From positions 1-64,000 of the forward strand of contig JBGOEJ010000004.1 of assembly GCA_041446545.1 (NCBI GenBank): 64,000 bases of DNA, read 5' to 3'. The translations under genes were made by a program, and so were the position numbers. Position 1 is the stretch's first letter. Every line of letters starts with the position of its first letter. Origin of the DNA: Fervidibacter canadensis. GTDB taxonomy: Bacteria; Armatimonadota; Fervidibacteria; Fervidibacterales; Fervidibacteraceae. This document shows positions 35,228 to 42,926 of this stretch, piece by piece. The notes under the pieces were generated by a model. The model was not told the origin of the DNA. It searched no databases and saw only the letters and a list, made by a program, of their open reading frames with translations.

Positions 35228-36379
35228 TCAAGGGCGGGCGATGACTTCCGTGACGGTGAAGGGCAAGCGTTGGCAAAAACGGCGGAGGGCGTTGAGTGAA
35301 AGGGTCGGCAAGCGATGGGGCAGGGAAAGCCAGTCCCGCACCCGTTGCCCCGCTAAAAGCCACGAAGTTAGTGTCGTCCCATGCTCAATGGGGTCGGCGA
35401 GGAGTTGGCGGTAACACAACAGCGCCAATCGTTGCGTCCGTTGAAAGTCTTTTTCGCTAAAGCGTCCTTGTCGCAAATCAGCGAGCAACTTTTGGGCGCG
35501 CTCGCGCACGACAGGGAGGTCGGCAGGCAGACAAGAGGCAAAGAGAAAAAGTTCGCCGCCGACAGGTGTCAATTGCCAACCGGCAAAAGCGTGATAAGCC
35601 AACGGCTTTTCACCCCGCATTTGTTGCACCCAAAGCCCACCCATCCCGCCCCCCAAAAGTTGCCCCAAAACCATCCCCGCCATCGGCTCTTTCTCCGTCA
35701 CCGTCCACCAAAGGGCGTGACAAAGGGACGGTGTGGGCGAGGAAACGATGATGGACTTAGCGAAGGGAGGGCGCAAAGTGCTTTGGGAGAGCCTGACAGG
35801 TTCGTCGGATATCTCCCCTTGCGGCGCCAGGAGCAACAGCAAGGGATGGCGAGATAGCAAAGAGCGCATCCATTGGATCAAGCGGTCAGTGGTGATTTGC
35901 AATGGTTTGGCACTGTCCAATTCGGTCAAGGGTTGATGCATCGCTATCAAGCGGGCGTGCCAAAGCAGCCATTGAAGGGGGTCGCGCCGCCATCGGAGCA
36001 ACTCCCACGCTGCCTCTTGACGGGCGCGATGGGTCGCCAACACATCCCATTCCGCTCGTTCCCAAAGGTTCATCAACGCATCCCGCAGCCTTTCCCATCG
36101 GTCAGCAAGCGTCATGGCAACCAGACCACAACCGTTCAGCGTCCACCAAGGTTGACAAATCGCCTCAGGGCAAAATCGGGCGATTTGTTGTTGCCATCCC
36201 AGCGCCAGCGTCAGTCGGGCGGAAAAAGGCAAATCATCCATCGGGACGAACAAGGTTGCCCCTGCGAAGGCAGGATTTTGAGAGGGTGCGACGAAGGTAG
36301 CGAATTTTGCCCGTTGCGTTTGGGTGCTCAAAGGCGCAAAGATTGCGGCGAGCGATGAAAGGAAAGTTCGCCTCGTCAC
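35228..36379 (-). CDS. M16-peptidase-like secreted protein, probably inactive
   Basis: A twin-arginine-like signal (TRRTFLSSLAAIFAP) is followed by a domain whose second half resembles M16B peptidase halves: QLLGGGMGGLWVQQMRGEKPLAYHAF, then LADLRQGRFSEKDFQR. The zinc motif H-x-x-E-H expected in the first half is absent (LALGWQQQIARFCPE), so it is probably a non-catalytic partner or an adhesin-like scaffold. It stops 111 bases after the copper lipoprotein gene start region, reading away from it, and overlaps the next gene by 4 bases (ATGA type). Possible functional link to its operon partner is unclear. Confidence 0.6.
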   Translation of the reverse strand: MTRRTFLSSLAAIFAPLSTQTQRAKFATFVAPSQNPAFAGATLFVPMDDLPFSARLTLALGWQQQIARFCPEAICQPWWTLNGCGLVAMTLADRWERLRDALMNLWERAEWDVLATHRARQEAAWELLRWRRDPLQWLLWHARLIAMHQPLTELDSAKPLQITTDRLIQWMRSLLSRHPLLLLLAPQGEISDEPVRLSQSTLRPPFAKSIIVSSPTPSLCHALWWTVTEKEPMAGMVLGQLLGGGMGGLWVQQMRGEKPLAYHAFAGWQLTPVGGELFLFASCLPADLPVVRERAQKLLADLRQGRFSEKDFQRTQRLALLCYRQLLADPIEHGTTLTSWLLAGQRVRDWLSLPHRLPTLSLNALRRFCQRLPFTVTEVIARP

Positions 36380-37185
36380 GCCTCATCCACCGCCCAGATT
36401 TCCAGCAAGTCGCCCTTTCGGATGCCCAGTTTTTGTGCGGCGTTGCCTTGATTGATGGCGACTTCCAGCAGACCGTAACTGTTGAAGAGCAAAAGAGGTG
36501 TCCCGATGGGCACTTCGGCGTAACACTGGCACAACGCCTCAAAGACCGTTCCCCGAATAGCGGCGCGCCAACTACGCCAACCCAAATTTTCTGCCCACGC
36601 CACAAAGTCTTCCTCCCGCAAATTCGTGATGGCGTTGCCGAAGCGATCAATGTGGATGACACGGGCGACGATGAGCCGGTCTCCCACCTCCGCCCGCAAA
36701 GGCGGCAGTTGCACCAACTCATCGGGCGATACTTCCGAACCGAACTCGCTGATCGGCACGCCCTTCGCCAGATAGGCAGCGACAGGCGCAAAGATATCGC
36801 GCCCGTGAAAGGTGCGGCTGACGGCAGGCAGGAAGTAGGCGGGATTTTCCAACACCACCGCCACGACGATGCCCCCTTCGCTGATCGCCCACCAAAGCAA
36901 CCCGTTGTCGGGACCGACGAAGAAGTGTTCGTGGGTTTGAACGGCAAGGGCGCGGCGGTGCGTGCCGACCCCTGGGTCAACGACGGCGCAGAAAATCGTC
37001 CCTGACGGAAAGTAACGGAACGCCCCCCACAAACTCAGCGCCCCCGCGGTGATGTCCTGTGGCGGGATGTCGTGGGTCAAATCGGCGATGCGCGCCTCAG
37101 GGCAAATGCTCCAAATAACGCCCTTCATCACGCCCGCATAAATGTCCTGCGTGCCGTAATCGGTCAGCAAAGCGATGATGGGCAT
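36376..37185 (-). CDS. SAM hydroxide adenosyltransferase (DUF62; SAM hydrolase)
   Basis: Family of fluorinase and chlorinase-like enzymes that use water to split S-adenosylmethionine into adenosine and methionine. LLTDYGTQDIYAGVMKG, DLTHDIPPQDI, CAVVDPGVGT, VGPDNGLL and HIDRFGNAITN are the conserved segments. The 269-residue length is typical. Halogenase activity would require changes that cannot be judged here. It ends at 36376, overlapping the M16-like gene by 4 bases, so the two form one transcription unit. Confidence 0.9.
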   Translation of the reverse strand: MPIIALLTDYGTQDIYAGVMKGVIWSICPEARIADLTHDIPPQDITAGALSLWGAFRYFPSGTIFCAVVDPGVGTHRRALAVQTHEHFFVGPDNGLLWWAISEGGIVVAVVLENPAYFLPAVSRTFHGRDIFAPVAAYLAKGVPISEFGSEVSPDELVQLPPLRAEVGDRLIVARVIHIDRFGNAITNLREEDFVAWAENLGWRSWRAAIRGTVFEALCQCYAEVPIGTPLLLFNSYGLLEVAINQGNAAQKLGIRKGDLLEIWAVDEA

Positions 37186-37278
37186 GGCAAGGTCACCGTC
37201 CCGTCAGCGCTTCAAAGTGTGACATAAGTGGCTGTGACAAAATTGTGAACGCATCTTGCGGTCAGGAGGCATCCAGCA

Positions 37279-37452
37279 ATGCGCGAACTGTTGGTGTTGT
37301 TGGGTTTCATCGCTGTTTGGGTCTTTCTGCAAGCCTACTTGCTTCCGAAGTTGGGCGTTCCGACTTGAATGAGCGACGCTTGCGCGAAGGGTTCGCGCAA
37401 GGACGGTCAAAAGCCTAAAGCGGAGGTGACGGACGAGCGTGCCCGTCTTTGA
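37279..37452 (+). CDS. Small membrane selenoprotein candidate (57 aa, U30)
   Basis: AGGAGG at 37264-37269 precedes ATG 37279. A single hydrophobic helix (MRELLVLLGFIAVWVFLQAY) ends in LLPKLGVPT. The next codon is TGA (37366-37368). The same frame continues Met-Ser-Asp-Ala-Cys and a polar tail to TGA 37450-37452, giving a U-x4-C pair on the side after the helix. The hairpin at 37379-37401 has a ten-base stem and GGG loop in SECIS position. The tail overlaps the fmdB start by 14 bases, so translation past the UGA would couple the two genes. It may be a membrane-bound thiol/selenol redox protein. The alternative is that the 29-residue protein simply stops at the UGA. Confidence 0.75.
37379..37401 (+). 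promoter_or_regulatory. Bacterial SECIS-like hairpin downstream of the second UGA
   Basis: The stem CTTGCGCGAA pairs perfectly over ten bases with TTCGCGCAAG around a GGG loop. The loop begins 20 nt after the UGA and its first base is G, matching the bacterial SECIS consensus. It could alternatively act as an attenuator ahead of fmdB, but no T-run follows. Confidence 0.78.
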
Positions 37453-37630
37453 CTTCCGCTGCCAAGACTGTGGGCATCGTTTTGAAGACTTGGTGCGATG
37501 GCAGGAAGTGGAGGAAGGGAAGGTTCGCTGTCCGCAGTGTGGCAGCCGACGAGTGGAGCGGTTGCTTTCCTTGTTCGCTGTCGCCGGCAAGCGGGAAAGC
37601 GATGGCAGCCCTTGTAGCCCTTTTTGCTGA
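37439..37630 (+). CDS. FmdB-family zinc-ribbon protein
   Basis: A 63-residue protein with the FmdB pattern: VFDFRCQDCGHRFEDLV, then VRCPQCGSRRVERLLS, four cysteines binding zinc. The GTG at 37439 has GGAGGTGA about ten bases upstream. It ends in a Cys-rich tail (SPCSPFC). FmdB proteins are thought to be regulatory, but direct function is unknown. Its start overlaps the tail of the preceding small selenoprotein-like gene, suggesting they are co-expressed. Confidence 0.85.
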   Translation: MPVFDFRCQDCGHRFEDLVRWQEVEEGKVRCPQCGSRRVERLLSLFAVAGKRESDGSPCSPFC

Positions 37631-37645
37631 CGGCTCCAGCGGTAA

Positions 37646-37663
37646 CCCCGACAGGTGTCGGGG
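37646..37663. terminator. Inverted repeat between convergent fmdB and PH-domain genes
   Basis: CCCCGAC pairs with GTCGGGG around AGGT. It lies 16 bases after the fmdB stop and 5 bases from the end of the convergent gene. No T-run follows on either side, so it may be only a weak bidirectional terminator. Confidence 0.4.
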
Positions 37664-37667
37664 CAAC

Positions 37668-38183
37668 TTAGGAGGTGTCTCCTGCGACGGTGCTGGCGGG
37701 AGGTTCGCCTGCGACCAAGGCTTGTTGTCGTTGCTTCCATTGCTCCCACGCTTGTTGTAACTTTTCCGCCACCTTCTGAGGGCGACAGGCACGAAAGTGC
37801 AAGCGGCGTCCGCCCTCGTAAGTGACGACGATTTCGCCGACTTCCACGCCAAACTCGTCCCAAGTGCGCCGCAAGGTGATGTCTTCTATGGCGGCGAAGG
37901 GAATTTCCGCCAGTTCCAGCGACACCGCTGTCAGCAATCGTCGGTCGGTCACCAGCAGCATTCTCGGTTCGCCCCAAGTGCAAATGCACCAAAGGCGATA
38001 AAGCCATATTTCCAAAAGCCAAAGCCACCATGCCGCCAACCCGTTGAGGGGTGGGTCGTCACGGAAATCAGCGCTGATTTGCAAGATCGGCTGCTCGCCC
38101 GGCTGCAAAGACTCGTAAAGAAGGCGCAAAGAGTGCACCGTGATGCGCCGATGCGGCGGATACAGTTGCGGTCGCCATGCCAT
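37668..38183 (-). CDS. Bacterial PH-domain membrane protein
   Basis: One or two hydrophobic segments (NGLAAWWLWLLEIWLYRLW) precede a bacterial PH-like beta barrel: MLLVTDRRLLTAVSLELAEI, FAAIEDITLRRTWDEFGVEVG, EIVVTYEGGRRLHFRAC. Such proteins are common and usually uncharacterised. The ATG at 38183 (MAWRPQL) has GGAGGTG nine bases upstream; a GTG at 38195 overlaps that site. Its position after an aldolase gene on the same strand does not suggest a function. Confidence 0.65.
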   Translation of the reverse strand: MAWRPQLYPPHRRITVHSLRLLYESLQPGEQPILQISADFRDDPPLNGLAAWWLWLLEIWLYRLWCICTWGEPRMLLVTDRRLLTAVSLELAEIPFAAIEDITLRRTWDEFGVEVGEIVVTYEGGRRLHFRACRPQKVAEKLQQAWEQWKQRQQALVAGEPPASTVAGDTS

Positions 38184-38228
38184 CGCCCTTGACACCTCCG
38201 ACGCGGAAAAATGGCGATGTCAATTTTG

Positions 38229-39062
38229 TCAGGTTCGGAGAGGGGCACGCAACCGTTCCCTCGCTTCGCTGACCGATGCCCCTTCATGAATGATTGCCCG
38301 CAACGCCGTCAAGATGGCAGCGGGGTTGGGATGCTGCCAAATATTGCGCCCAAAAACGATCCCCCTCGCCCCCGCTTCCATCGCTTCCTTCACCATCCGC
38401 AGCATCGCCTCGTCCGTTTCCATCTTCGGACCGCCCCGAACCAAAATGGGCACAAAAGCGCTCTCCACGACTTGAGTAAAACTTTTCGGGTCACCCGTGT
38501 AGTCTACCTTCAAGGCATCTGCTCCCAGTTCGCTGGCGATGCGAACCGCCAATTGAATGCGTTGCGGGTCACGGACGGCGTGGCTGCCTTTCTCAATCGC
38601 CAACGGTTCAATGATGAAGGGCACACCCCATTGTCGGCAGGCAGCGGCAAGCATTGCCAGCCGCTCCAAATTTCCCGCTTCCTGCCGATCGGTTTCATAA
38701 CCGACGAAAAAGAAAGCGACGACGGCATCTGCTCCTAACCGAACGGCATCTTCCACGGAAGCGACCAAGGCATGATAGCCTTCTTTCGGTTCGGGTTGAC
38801 TGCGCCAGATGTTCGTCGCATCTAAGCGCAAGACGAAGGCAGGCGCGTTTTTACCGCGCAATGCCTCGCTAACGGCTCGGGCAGCACCTGCCGACAGTTG
38901 TAGCCCATCAGGCTGACCTTCCATCACTCGTTTCACGGCATCCCGCAAATTCTCCACGCCTGCGATGGGACCGAGGAACAAACCGTGATCCATTGCCACG
39001 ACGATGCTGTTACCCGTATCGGGGCGAAAAAGCCGATACCAGCGTAGCGTCTTGCCCAACAC
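38229..39062 (-). CDS. Class I aldolase (DhnA/FBA-LsrF type)
   Basis: A beta/alpha barrel Schiff-base aldolase. VAMDHGLFLGPIAGVEN is the typical beginning, AVVAFFFVGYET and FIIEPLAIEKG the middle, and the Schiff-base Lys is expected in ADALKVDYTGDP. ILVRGGPKMETDEAML and ARGIVFGRNIWQHPNP complete the phosphate-binding end. It could be fructose-1,6-bisphosphate aldolase or an ADH synthase-like enzyme; the substrate cannot be decided from sequence. It diverges from the DUF1559 gene with 150 bases between. Confidence 0.85.
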   Translation of the reverse strand: MLGKTLRWYRLFRPDTGNSIVVAMDHGLFLGPIAGVENLRDAVKRVMEGQPDGLQLSAGAARAVSEALRGKNAPAFVLRLDATNIWRSQPEPKEGYHALVASVEDAVRLGADAVVAFFFVGYETDRQEAGNLERLAMLAAACRQWGVPFIIEPLAIEKGSHAVRDPQRIQLAVRIASELGADALKVDYTGDPKSFTQVVESAFVPILVRGGPKMETDEAMLRMVKEAMEAGARGIVFGRNIWQHPNPAAILTALRAIIHEGASVSEARERLRAPLRT

Positions 39063-39135
39063 CTTCCTCGCCTCCTTTCCTCACGCCGACGGCAATTTTG
39101 GCATTGGCGAAGGGAAGGGGCAAAGAGGGATAGGC

Positions 39136-39164
39136 TTGACACGGGAGAGAGGGTGCGCTAAACT
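39136..39164 (+). promoter_or_regulatory. Promoter of the first DUF1559 prepilin gene
   Basis: TTGACA (39136-39141), 17-base spacer and TAAACT (39159-39164), one of the best sigma-70-type promoters in the window. The start codon is about 50 bases downstream. Confidence 0.75.
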
Positions 39165-39215
39165 AAAGGTGCTCAAAACAATCCTGCCCCGAAAGGGGCG
39201 AAGGAGGGAGCAAAA

Positions 39216-40103
39216 GTGAGTAAGAGGCGAAGAGCAGCCAGCGTCGCCCCACAGGGATGCTTCGTTCGTGGCATTTCCTTCGTCGGGCGTTTTCGGGATG
39301 GTTTCACGCTCATTGAATTGCTGGTGGTGATCGCCATCATCGCCATTCTGGCGGCGATTCTGTTCCCTGTGTTCAGTCAAGCGAGGGAAAAGGCAAGGCA
39401 GGCGACTTGCCTGAACAACTGTCGGCAGATCGGTTTAGGGGTAGCGCAATACATTCAAGATTACGACGAAATGGTTCCGCCGTTTTGTTGGGGGCAGTTG
39501 GTCTGCCGAGCCACCTCGCAAGGCAATGTCCCTTGGCCGTCTCTCTGGTTCCGCTCCACAGAGCCTTACTCTAAAAACCGTCAACTCTTTGAATGTCCCT
39601 CGGCTCGACGCACGGGCTGGGCCGGTCGGGGCTGCACCCCCAACGCCATCAATGTGGATCAGGACACCCGTTGGATGAACATCAACATCAGTTACGGCTA
39701 CAACGAGTTCATGTCTTTCGCTCCGATGAGTGGTCGGGGGAAACTTGCCGAATTTACCGCTCCTTCCGAGTTGGTCTTGTTTGCTGACTCCCGATGCCTA
39801 TATTTGGGCGGGTATTGGCAAGTTCAGCCACCTCAACGCTTTTTGCTTCGGCGTATCGTTTACAGTGAGCCCAAACCAGGTGAAAACTGCGGTTGTCCCC
39901 CTCAGAACGCCACGAATCCGCCCCCTGACCCTGGCGAATACAGCCGTCACCAAAAGGGTAACACGATTGGCTTCGTGGACGGGCATGTGAAGTGGTTCAT
40001 GTGGAGCCGCACTTGGACGGTGACCGCCCAAAGGTTCAACATCCAAGGCACTCTGCGTTACTTCAACGATTCCCTCTTCAATGTGGATTCGCGAGAGTGG
40101 TAG
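39216..40103 (+). CDS. DUF1559 type IV prepilin-like protein
   Basis: The N-terminal cleavage and methylation segment is DGFTLIELLVVIAIIAILAA, the hallmark of prepilins, preceded by a 27-residue leader. The rest is a globular beta-rich domain; the C-terminal FVDGHVKWF motif is typical of DUF1559 (H-X9-DG) proteins. They are numerous in Planctomycetes and Armatimonadota-like bacteria and are processed by a prepilin peptidase. The long leader is unusual but has no internal better start. A second copy is at 51198. Confidence 0.93.
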   Translation: MSKRRRAASVAPQGCFVRGISFVGRFRDGFTLIELLVVIAIIAILAAILFPVFSQAREKARQATCLNNCRQIGLGVAQYIQDYDEMVPPFCWGQLVCRATSQGNVPWPSLWFRSTEPYSKNRQLFECPSARRTGWAGRGCTPNAINVDQDTRWMNINISYGYNEFMSFAPMSGRGKLAEFTAPSELVLFADSRCLYLGGYWQVQPPQRFLLRRIVYSEPKPGENCGCPPQNATNPPPDPGEYSRHQKGNTIGFVDGHVKWFMWSRTWTVTAQRFNIQGTLRYFNDSLFNVDSREW

Positions 40104-40134
40104 TGCCGCTCTTTTGGAAGGAGGTGGGTCAATC

Positions 40135-40320
40135 ATGCGACGGGAAATTCCCGCAGGGGTCGCTGTCGCTGTGATCATTGTGGCTTTAGTTGTCGCCGCA
40201 GGAGTGATGTGGTTTCTCATGAACCGTCCCTCAGGCGGTGGCGGGACAGCCCCTAAGGAGTTCATGCCCAAGCCACCATATGCAAGGCAAGGGACAGAGC
40301 CTTCACCGTCGCCGAAGTGA
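40135..40320 (+). CDS. Small single-helix membrane protein
   Basis: 61 residues starting at ATG 40135 after AGGAGGTG. MRREIPAGVAVAVIIVALVV is followed by a short glycine-rich linker and a proline-rich tail (KPPYARQGTEPSPSPK). It lies 31 bases after the DUF1559 stop and is likely co-transcribed. Similar small proteins accompany DUF1559 genes, but no function is known; it may help assemble or anchor the pseudopilin. Confidence 0.65.
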   Translation: MRREIPAGVAVAVIIVALVVAAGVMWFLMNRPSGGGGTAPKEFMPKPPYARQGTEPSPSPK

Positions 40321-40348
40321 GAGGGCAAAATCTTTTCGGTGACGAGGT

Positions 40349-41182
40349 GTGGCGGAACCAAAAGATGCTCGCTTTCGGAAATTCTTTGGCGATGAGCCGT
40401 TGGCGGAAGCGCCCGAATTTTCCTTGCTGCCCCGCTATTACGACACCTTGATGGGCGATGTGCCCTACCGCATGTGGGTGAATTACATCGTAGACTTGCT
40501 GCGGCGGTTGGACAGCACTTTTCGCTTCCGACGCGTCTTGGAATTAGCCTGCGGGACGGGCACGGTCGCTCTGGAGTTTGCCCGCAAAGGCTGCTACATC
40601 GTCGGCGTGGACTTGATGGAAGGCATGGTAGAAGTCGCCCTTGAGAAAGCCCAAAAGATGGGGCTAACAAAGCGCGCCCGCTTTTACGCCCAAGACATCG
40701 CCGAGTTGCATCTGCCTGACGAGCCTCCCTTTGATTTAGCCCTTTGTCTCTTTGACAGCCTCAACTACATCACTGATCCAACCAAGTTGGCACAAGTGTT
40801 TGTCCGCACCTTTGCCCATGTCCGTGCGGGCGGCTACTTTGTCTTTGACCTCAACAGCGAATTCGCCTTGCGGGAGCACCTCTTTGATCAGGACAACTTG
40901 GACGAAGACGAGGAACAAACGACGCTTTACTACTTTTGGCGCAGCGAGTATGACCCGCAAAAGCGGTTGTGTCGGGTGGACATGTGGTTTGCTGCCAAAG
41001 ATACGCGAGGCGATTGGCGACGGTTTCGGGAGGTGCATTGGCAGCGCGCCTACACGATTGAAGAAGTTCACCAGATGGCGACGGCGGCAGGTTGGCAATG
41101 GGTGAAGGTGCTGGACGCTTACAGTTACCAGCCGCCCCATCCCGAAAGCGAGCGGTGGTATTTCGTCCTTCGTCGCCCTTAG
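40349..41182 (+). CDS. SAM-dependent class I methyltransferase
   Basis: LELACGTGTVALEFARKG is the SAM-binding motif I; VDLMEGMVEVALEKAQ (motif II), FDLALCLFDSLNYI and AHVRAGGYFVFDLNS follow. 277 residues, cytoplasmic. The substrate is not evident. The start is GTG 40349, just after GGTGACGAGGT. It converges with gltA, overlapping it by 4 bases. Confidence 0.85.
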   Translation: MAEPKDARFRKFFGDEPLAEAPEFSLLPRYYDTLMGDVPYRMWVNYIVDLLRRLDSTFRFRRVLELACGTGTVALEFARKGCYIVGVDLMEGMVEVALEKAQKMGLTKRARFYAQDIAELHLPDEPPFDLALCLFDSLNYITDPTKLAQVFVRTFAHVRAGGYFVFDLNSEFALREHLFDQDNLDEDEEQTTLYYFWRSEYDPQKRLCRVDMWFAAKDTRGDWRRFREVHWQRAYTIEEVHQMATAAGWQWVKVLDAYSYQPPHPESERWYFVLRRP

Positions 41183-42315
41183 CCTCGTCGGTCTATCGGG
41201 ACAAATTGTCGCTCCATCGGTCCGACATAGTGCAACAAGGGGCGGATGAGCACATTGTCGGCGTATTGCTCTATGGCATGGGCGACCCAACCAGGGATGC
41301 GTCCGATGGCGAAGATGGGGATGTAAAGGTCGGCAGGGATGCCAAGGTAGTGGTAGATGCAGCCAGCGTAAAAGTCCACATTGACATAGATGCCTTTCGC
41401 CCGCAAGGGCTCCATCGCCCGTTCAATGGCGGTCATGATTTGGAAGGTTTTGGGGTCGCCGAATTTTTCGCCCAACCGCTTCGCCAACTCCCGCAGGTGG
41501 CGGGCGCGGGGGTCTTCGGTTTTGTAAACGCGGTGCCCAAAGCCCATGATGCGCTTGCCTTGTGCCAGTTGTTCCTTCACCCATGCTTCCGCCCGTTCGG
41601 GCTCGCCGATTTCCTCCGCCATCTCAATGACGGCTTCCGCAGCGCCGCCATGAAGCGGACCTTTCAAGGCAGCGATGCCCGCGACGATGGCAGCGTGCAA
41701 ATCCGCCATCGTGGATGCCGCCACCCGCACGGCAAATGCCGACGCATTGGAACTGTGTTCGGCGTGCAAGATGAAATCCAAGTCCATCGCCTTGGCGCTG
41801 TCAGCGTCGGGTTCTTCACCCTTCAGCATCCAAAGGAAGTTGGCGGCGTGGTTGAGGTCTTCGCGGGGCGGGACAGGTTCCAAGCCATTGCGCATCCGTT
41901 CATGAGTGGCGACGATGGTCGGGAACTGGGCGATGAGCCGGGTGCCCTTGCGCAAGTTTGCCTCGGTCGTCATTTCCTTGACATCGGGGTCAAAAGCGCT
42001 CAGGGCAGAAACCGCCGTCCGCAAAACATCCAGCGGGTGGGCATCCTTGACAGAGCGGATGATGTCCAACACGGCGGATGGTAAAGTTCGGGATGCCCGA
42101 AGGGCTGCGTCAAACTCAGCGAGTTGCTGGCGATTGGGCAAATCGCCGTAAAGCAGCAGATAGCAAACTTCCTCAAAAGTGGCGTTTTGAGCGAGGTCGT
42201 GGATGCTGTAGCCGCGATAAAGCAGGATGCCTTTTTCGCCGTCAATGTGGCAGATGCGCGTGGCATCCAAGTAAATGCCCTTTAAGCCGCGATGTAGCAC
42301 CACCTGCTCCGCCAT
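41179..42315 (-). CDS. gltA: Citrate synthase
   Basis: Condenses acetyl-CoA and oxaloacetate into citrate. Catalytic residues are present: His222 in PLHGGAAEAV, His261 in GFGHRVYKTEDPRA and Asp314 in VNVDFYAG. 378 residues, so the short archaeal/bacterial type that is dimeric. Start ATG 42315 after AGGAGCG. The rnpB gene lies just upstream on the same strand, separated by a hairpin likely to terminate rnpB. Confidence 0.96.
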   Translation of the reverse strand: MAEQVVLHRGLKGIYLDATRICHIDGEKGILLYRGYSIHDLAQNATFEEVCYLLLYGDLPNRQQLAEFDAALRASRTLPSAVLDIIRSVKDAHPLDVLRTAVSALSAFDPDVKEMTTEANLRKGTRLIAQFPTIVATHERMRNGLEPVPPREDLNHAANFLWMLKGEEPDADSAKAMDLDFILHAEHSSNASAFAVRVAASTMADLHAAIVAGIAALKGPLHGGAAEAVIEMAEEIGEPERAEAWVKEQLAQGKRIMGFGHRVYKTEDPRARHLRELAKRLGEKFGDPKTFQIMTAIERAMEPLRAKGIYVNVDFYAGCIYHYLGIPADLYIPIFAIGRIPGWVAHAIEQYADNVLIRPLLHYVGPMERQFVPIDRRG

Positions 42316-42361
42316 CGGGGCGAGTCGCTCCTTTCCTGAGGTTCGTCGTTGTCGGTCAAGA

Positions 42362-42392
42362 TTTTGTCACGCTTGCTTTGGTGGTGACAAAA
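42362..42392 (-). terminator. Inverted repeat between rnpB and gltA (probable rnpB terminator)
   Basis: On the transcript TTTTGTCAC pairs perfectly with GTGACAAAA around a 13-base loop. It starts within a few bases of the end of the P1 helix of RNase P RNA. The A/T-rich arms could act as a terminator. An operator for gltA is an alternative. Confidence 0.5.
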
Positions 42393-42395
42393 AGA

Positions 42396-42857
42396 GGCGG
42401 CGGGATGGGGCTATAAGCCGGCTTCTGTCGCATCGGTGTTCACCGATGCGGGCGACCATTTCTCTGAGCGACCAACCCGGGGGCATCGGCGGGCCACCTG
42501 ATAGCGCCCCCCTATTTGGTCTTGCTCCGGGCGGGGTTTGCCCAGCCGACGCCTCACGGCGTCGCTGGTGGGCTCTTACCCCACCATTTCACCCTTACCA
42601 TCAGGCAACGCCAACCCGCCAGCGGCTGGCGGCAGTGCCAGCGAGGCGCTAACCCGATGGCGGTATGTTTCTGTGGCACTTTCCGAAGTCGCCCCAGCAC
42701 CTTGCCAGAGCGACTTCCTCGCCTTGAGGAGGGAACTGTCGTCCCTGCTCTCGGCGAGCGCCCTGCCCTGTGGAGGCCGGACTTTCCTCACCCAACGCTT
42801 GTCCCGCTTGAAAGCGGGGCAAGGTTGAGCGCGGTCGCCCGCCCCACCCCGTCCGCC
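42396..42857 (-). ncRNA. rnpB: RNase P RNA (bacterial type A)
   Basis: The universal features appear on the minus strand: GAGGAAAGTCCGGCCTCC near the 5' part, GGAAAGTGCCACAGAAA in the catalytic core, and GGTTGGTCGCTCAGAGAAATG near the 3' part, then CCGGCTTATAG. The P1 helix pairs GGCGGACGGGGTGGGGC (5' end) with GCCCCATCCCGCCGCC (3' end). The exact ends may differ by a few bases. It makes the 5' end of tRNAs. Confidence 0.92.
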
Positions 42858-42926
42858 TGCCGCCAGCCACTCAAAAATATGATGGCTGGCAAAAATGAGG
42901 GCAAGGTTGCCTTGAGGTGACGACGA

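Noticed and set aside
37628..37663. UGA stop of fmdB followed by a hairpin at 37646-37663, with its loop 23 nt downstream (third possible selenocysteine site)
   Set aside because: Reading through adds only Arg-Leu-Gln-Arg before a TAA, and the hairpin sits between convergent genes where a terminator is expected. FmdB proteins normally end in such a Cys-rich tail.
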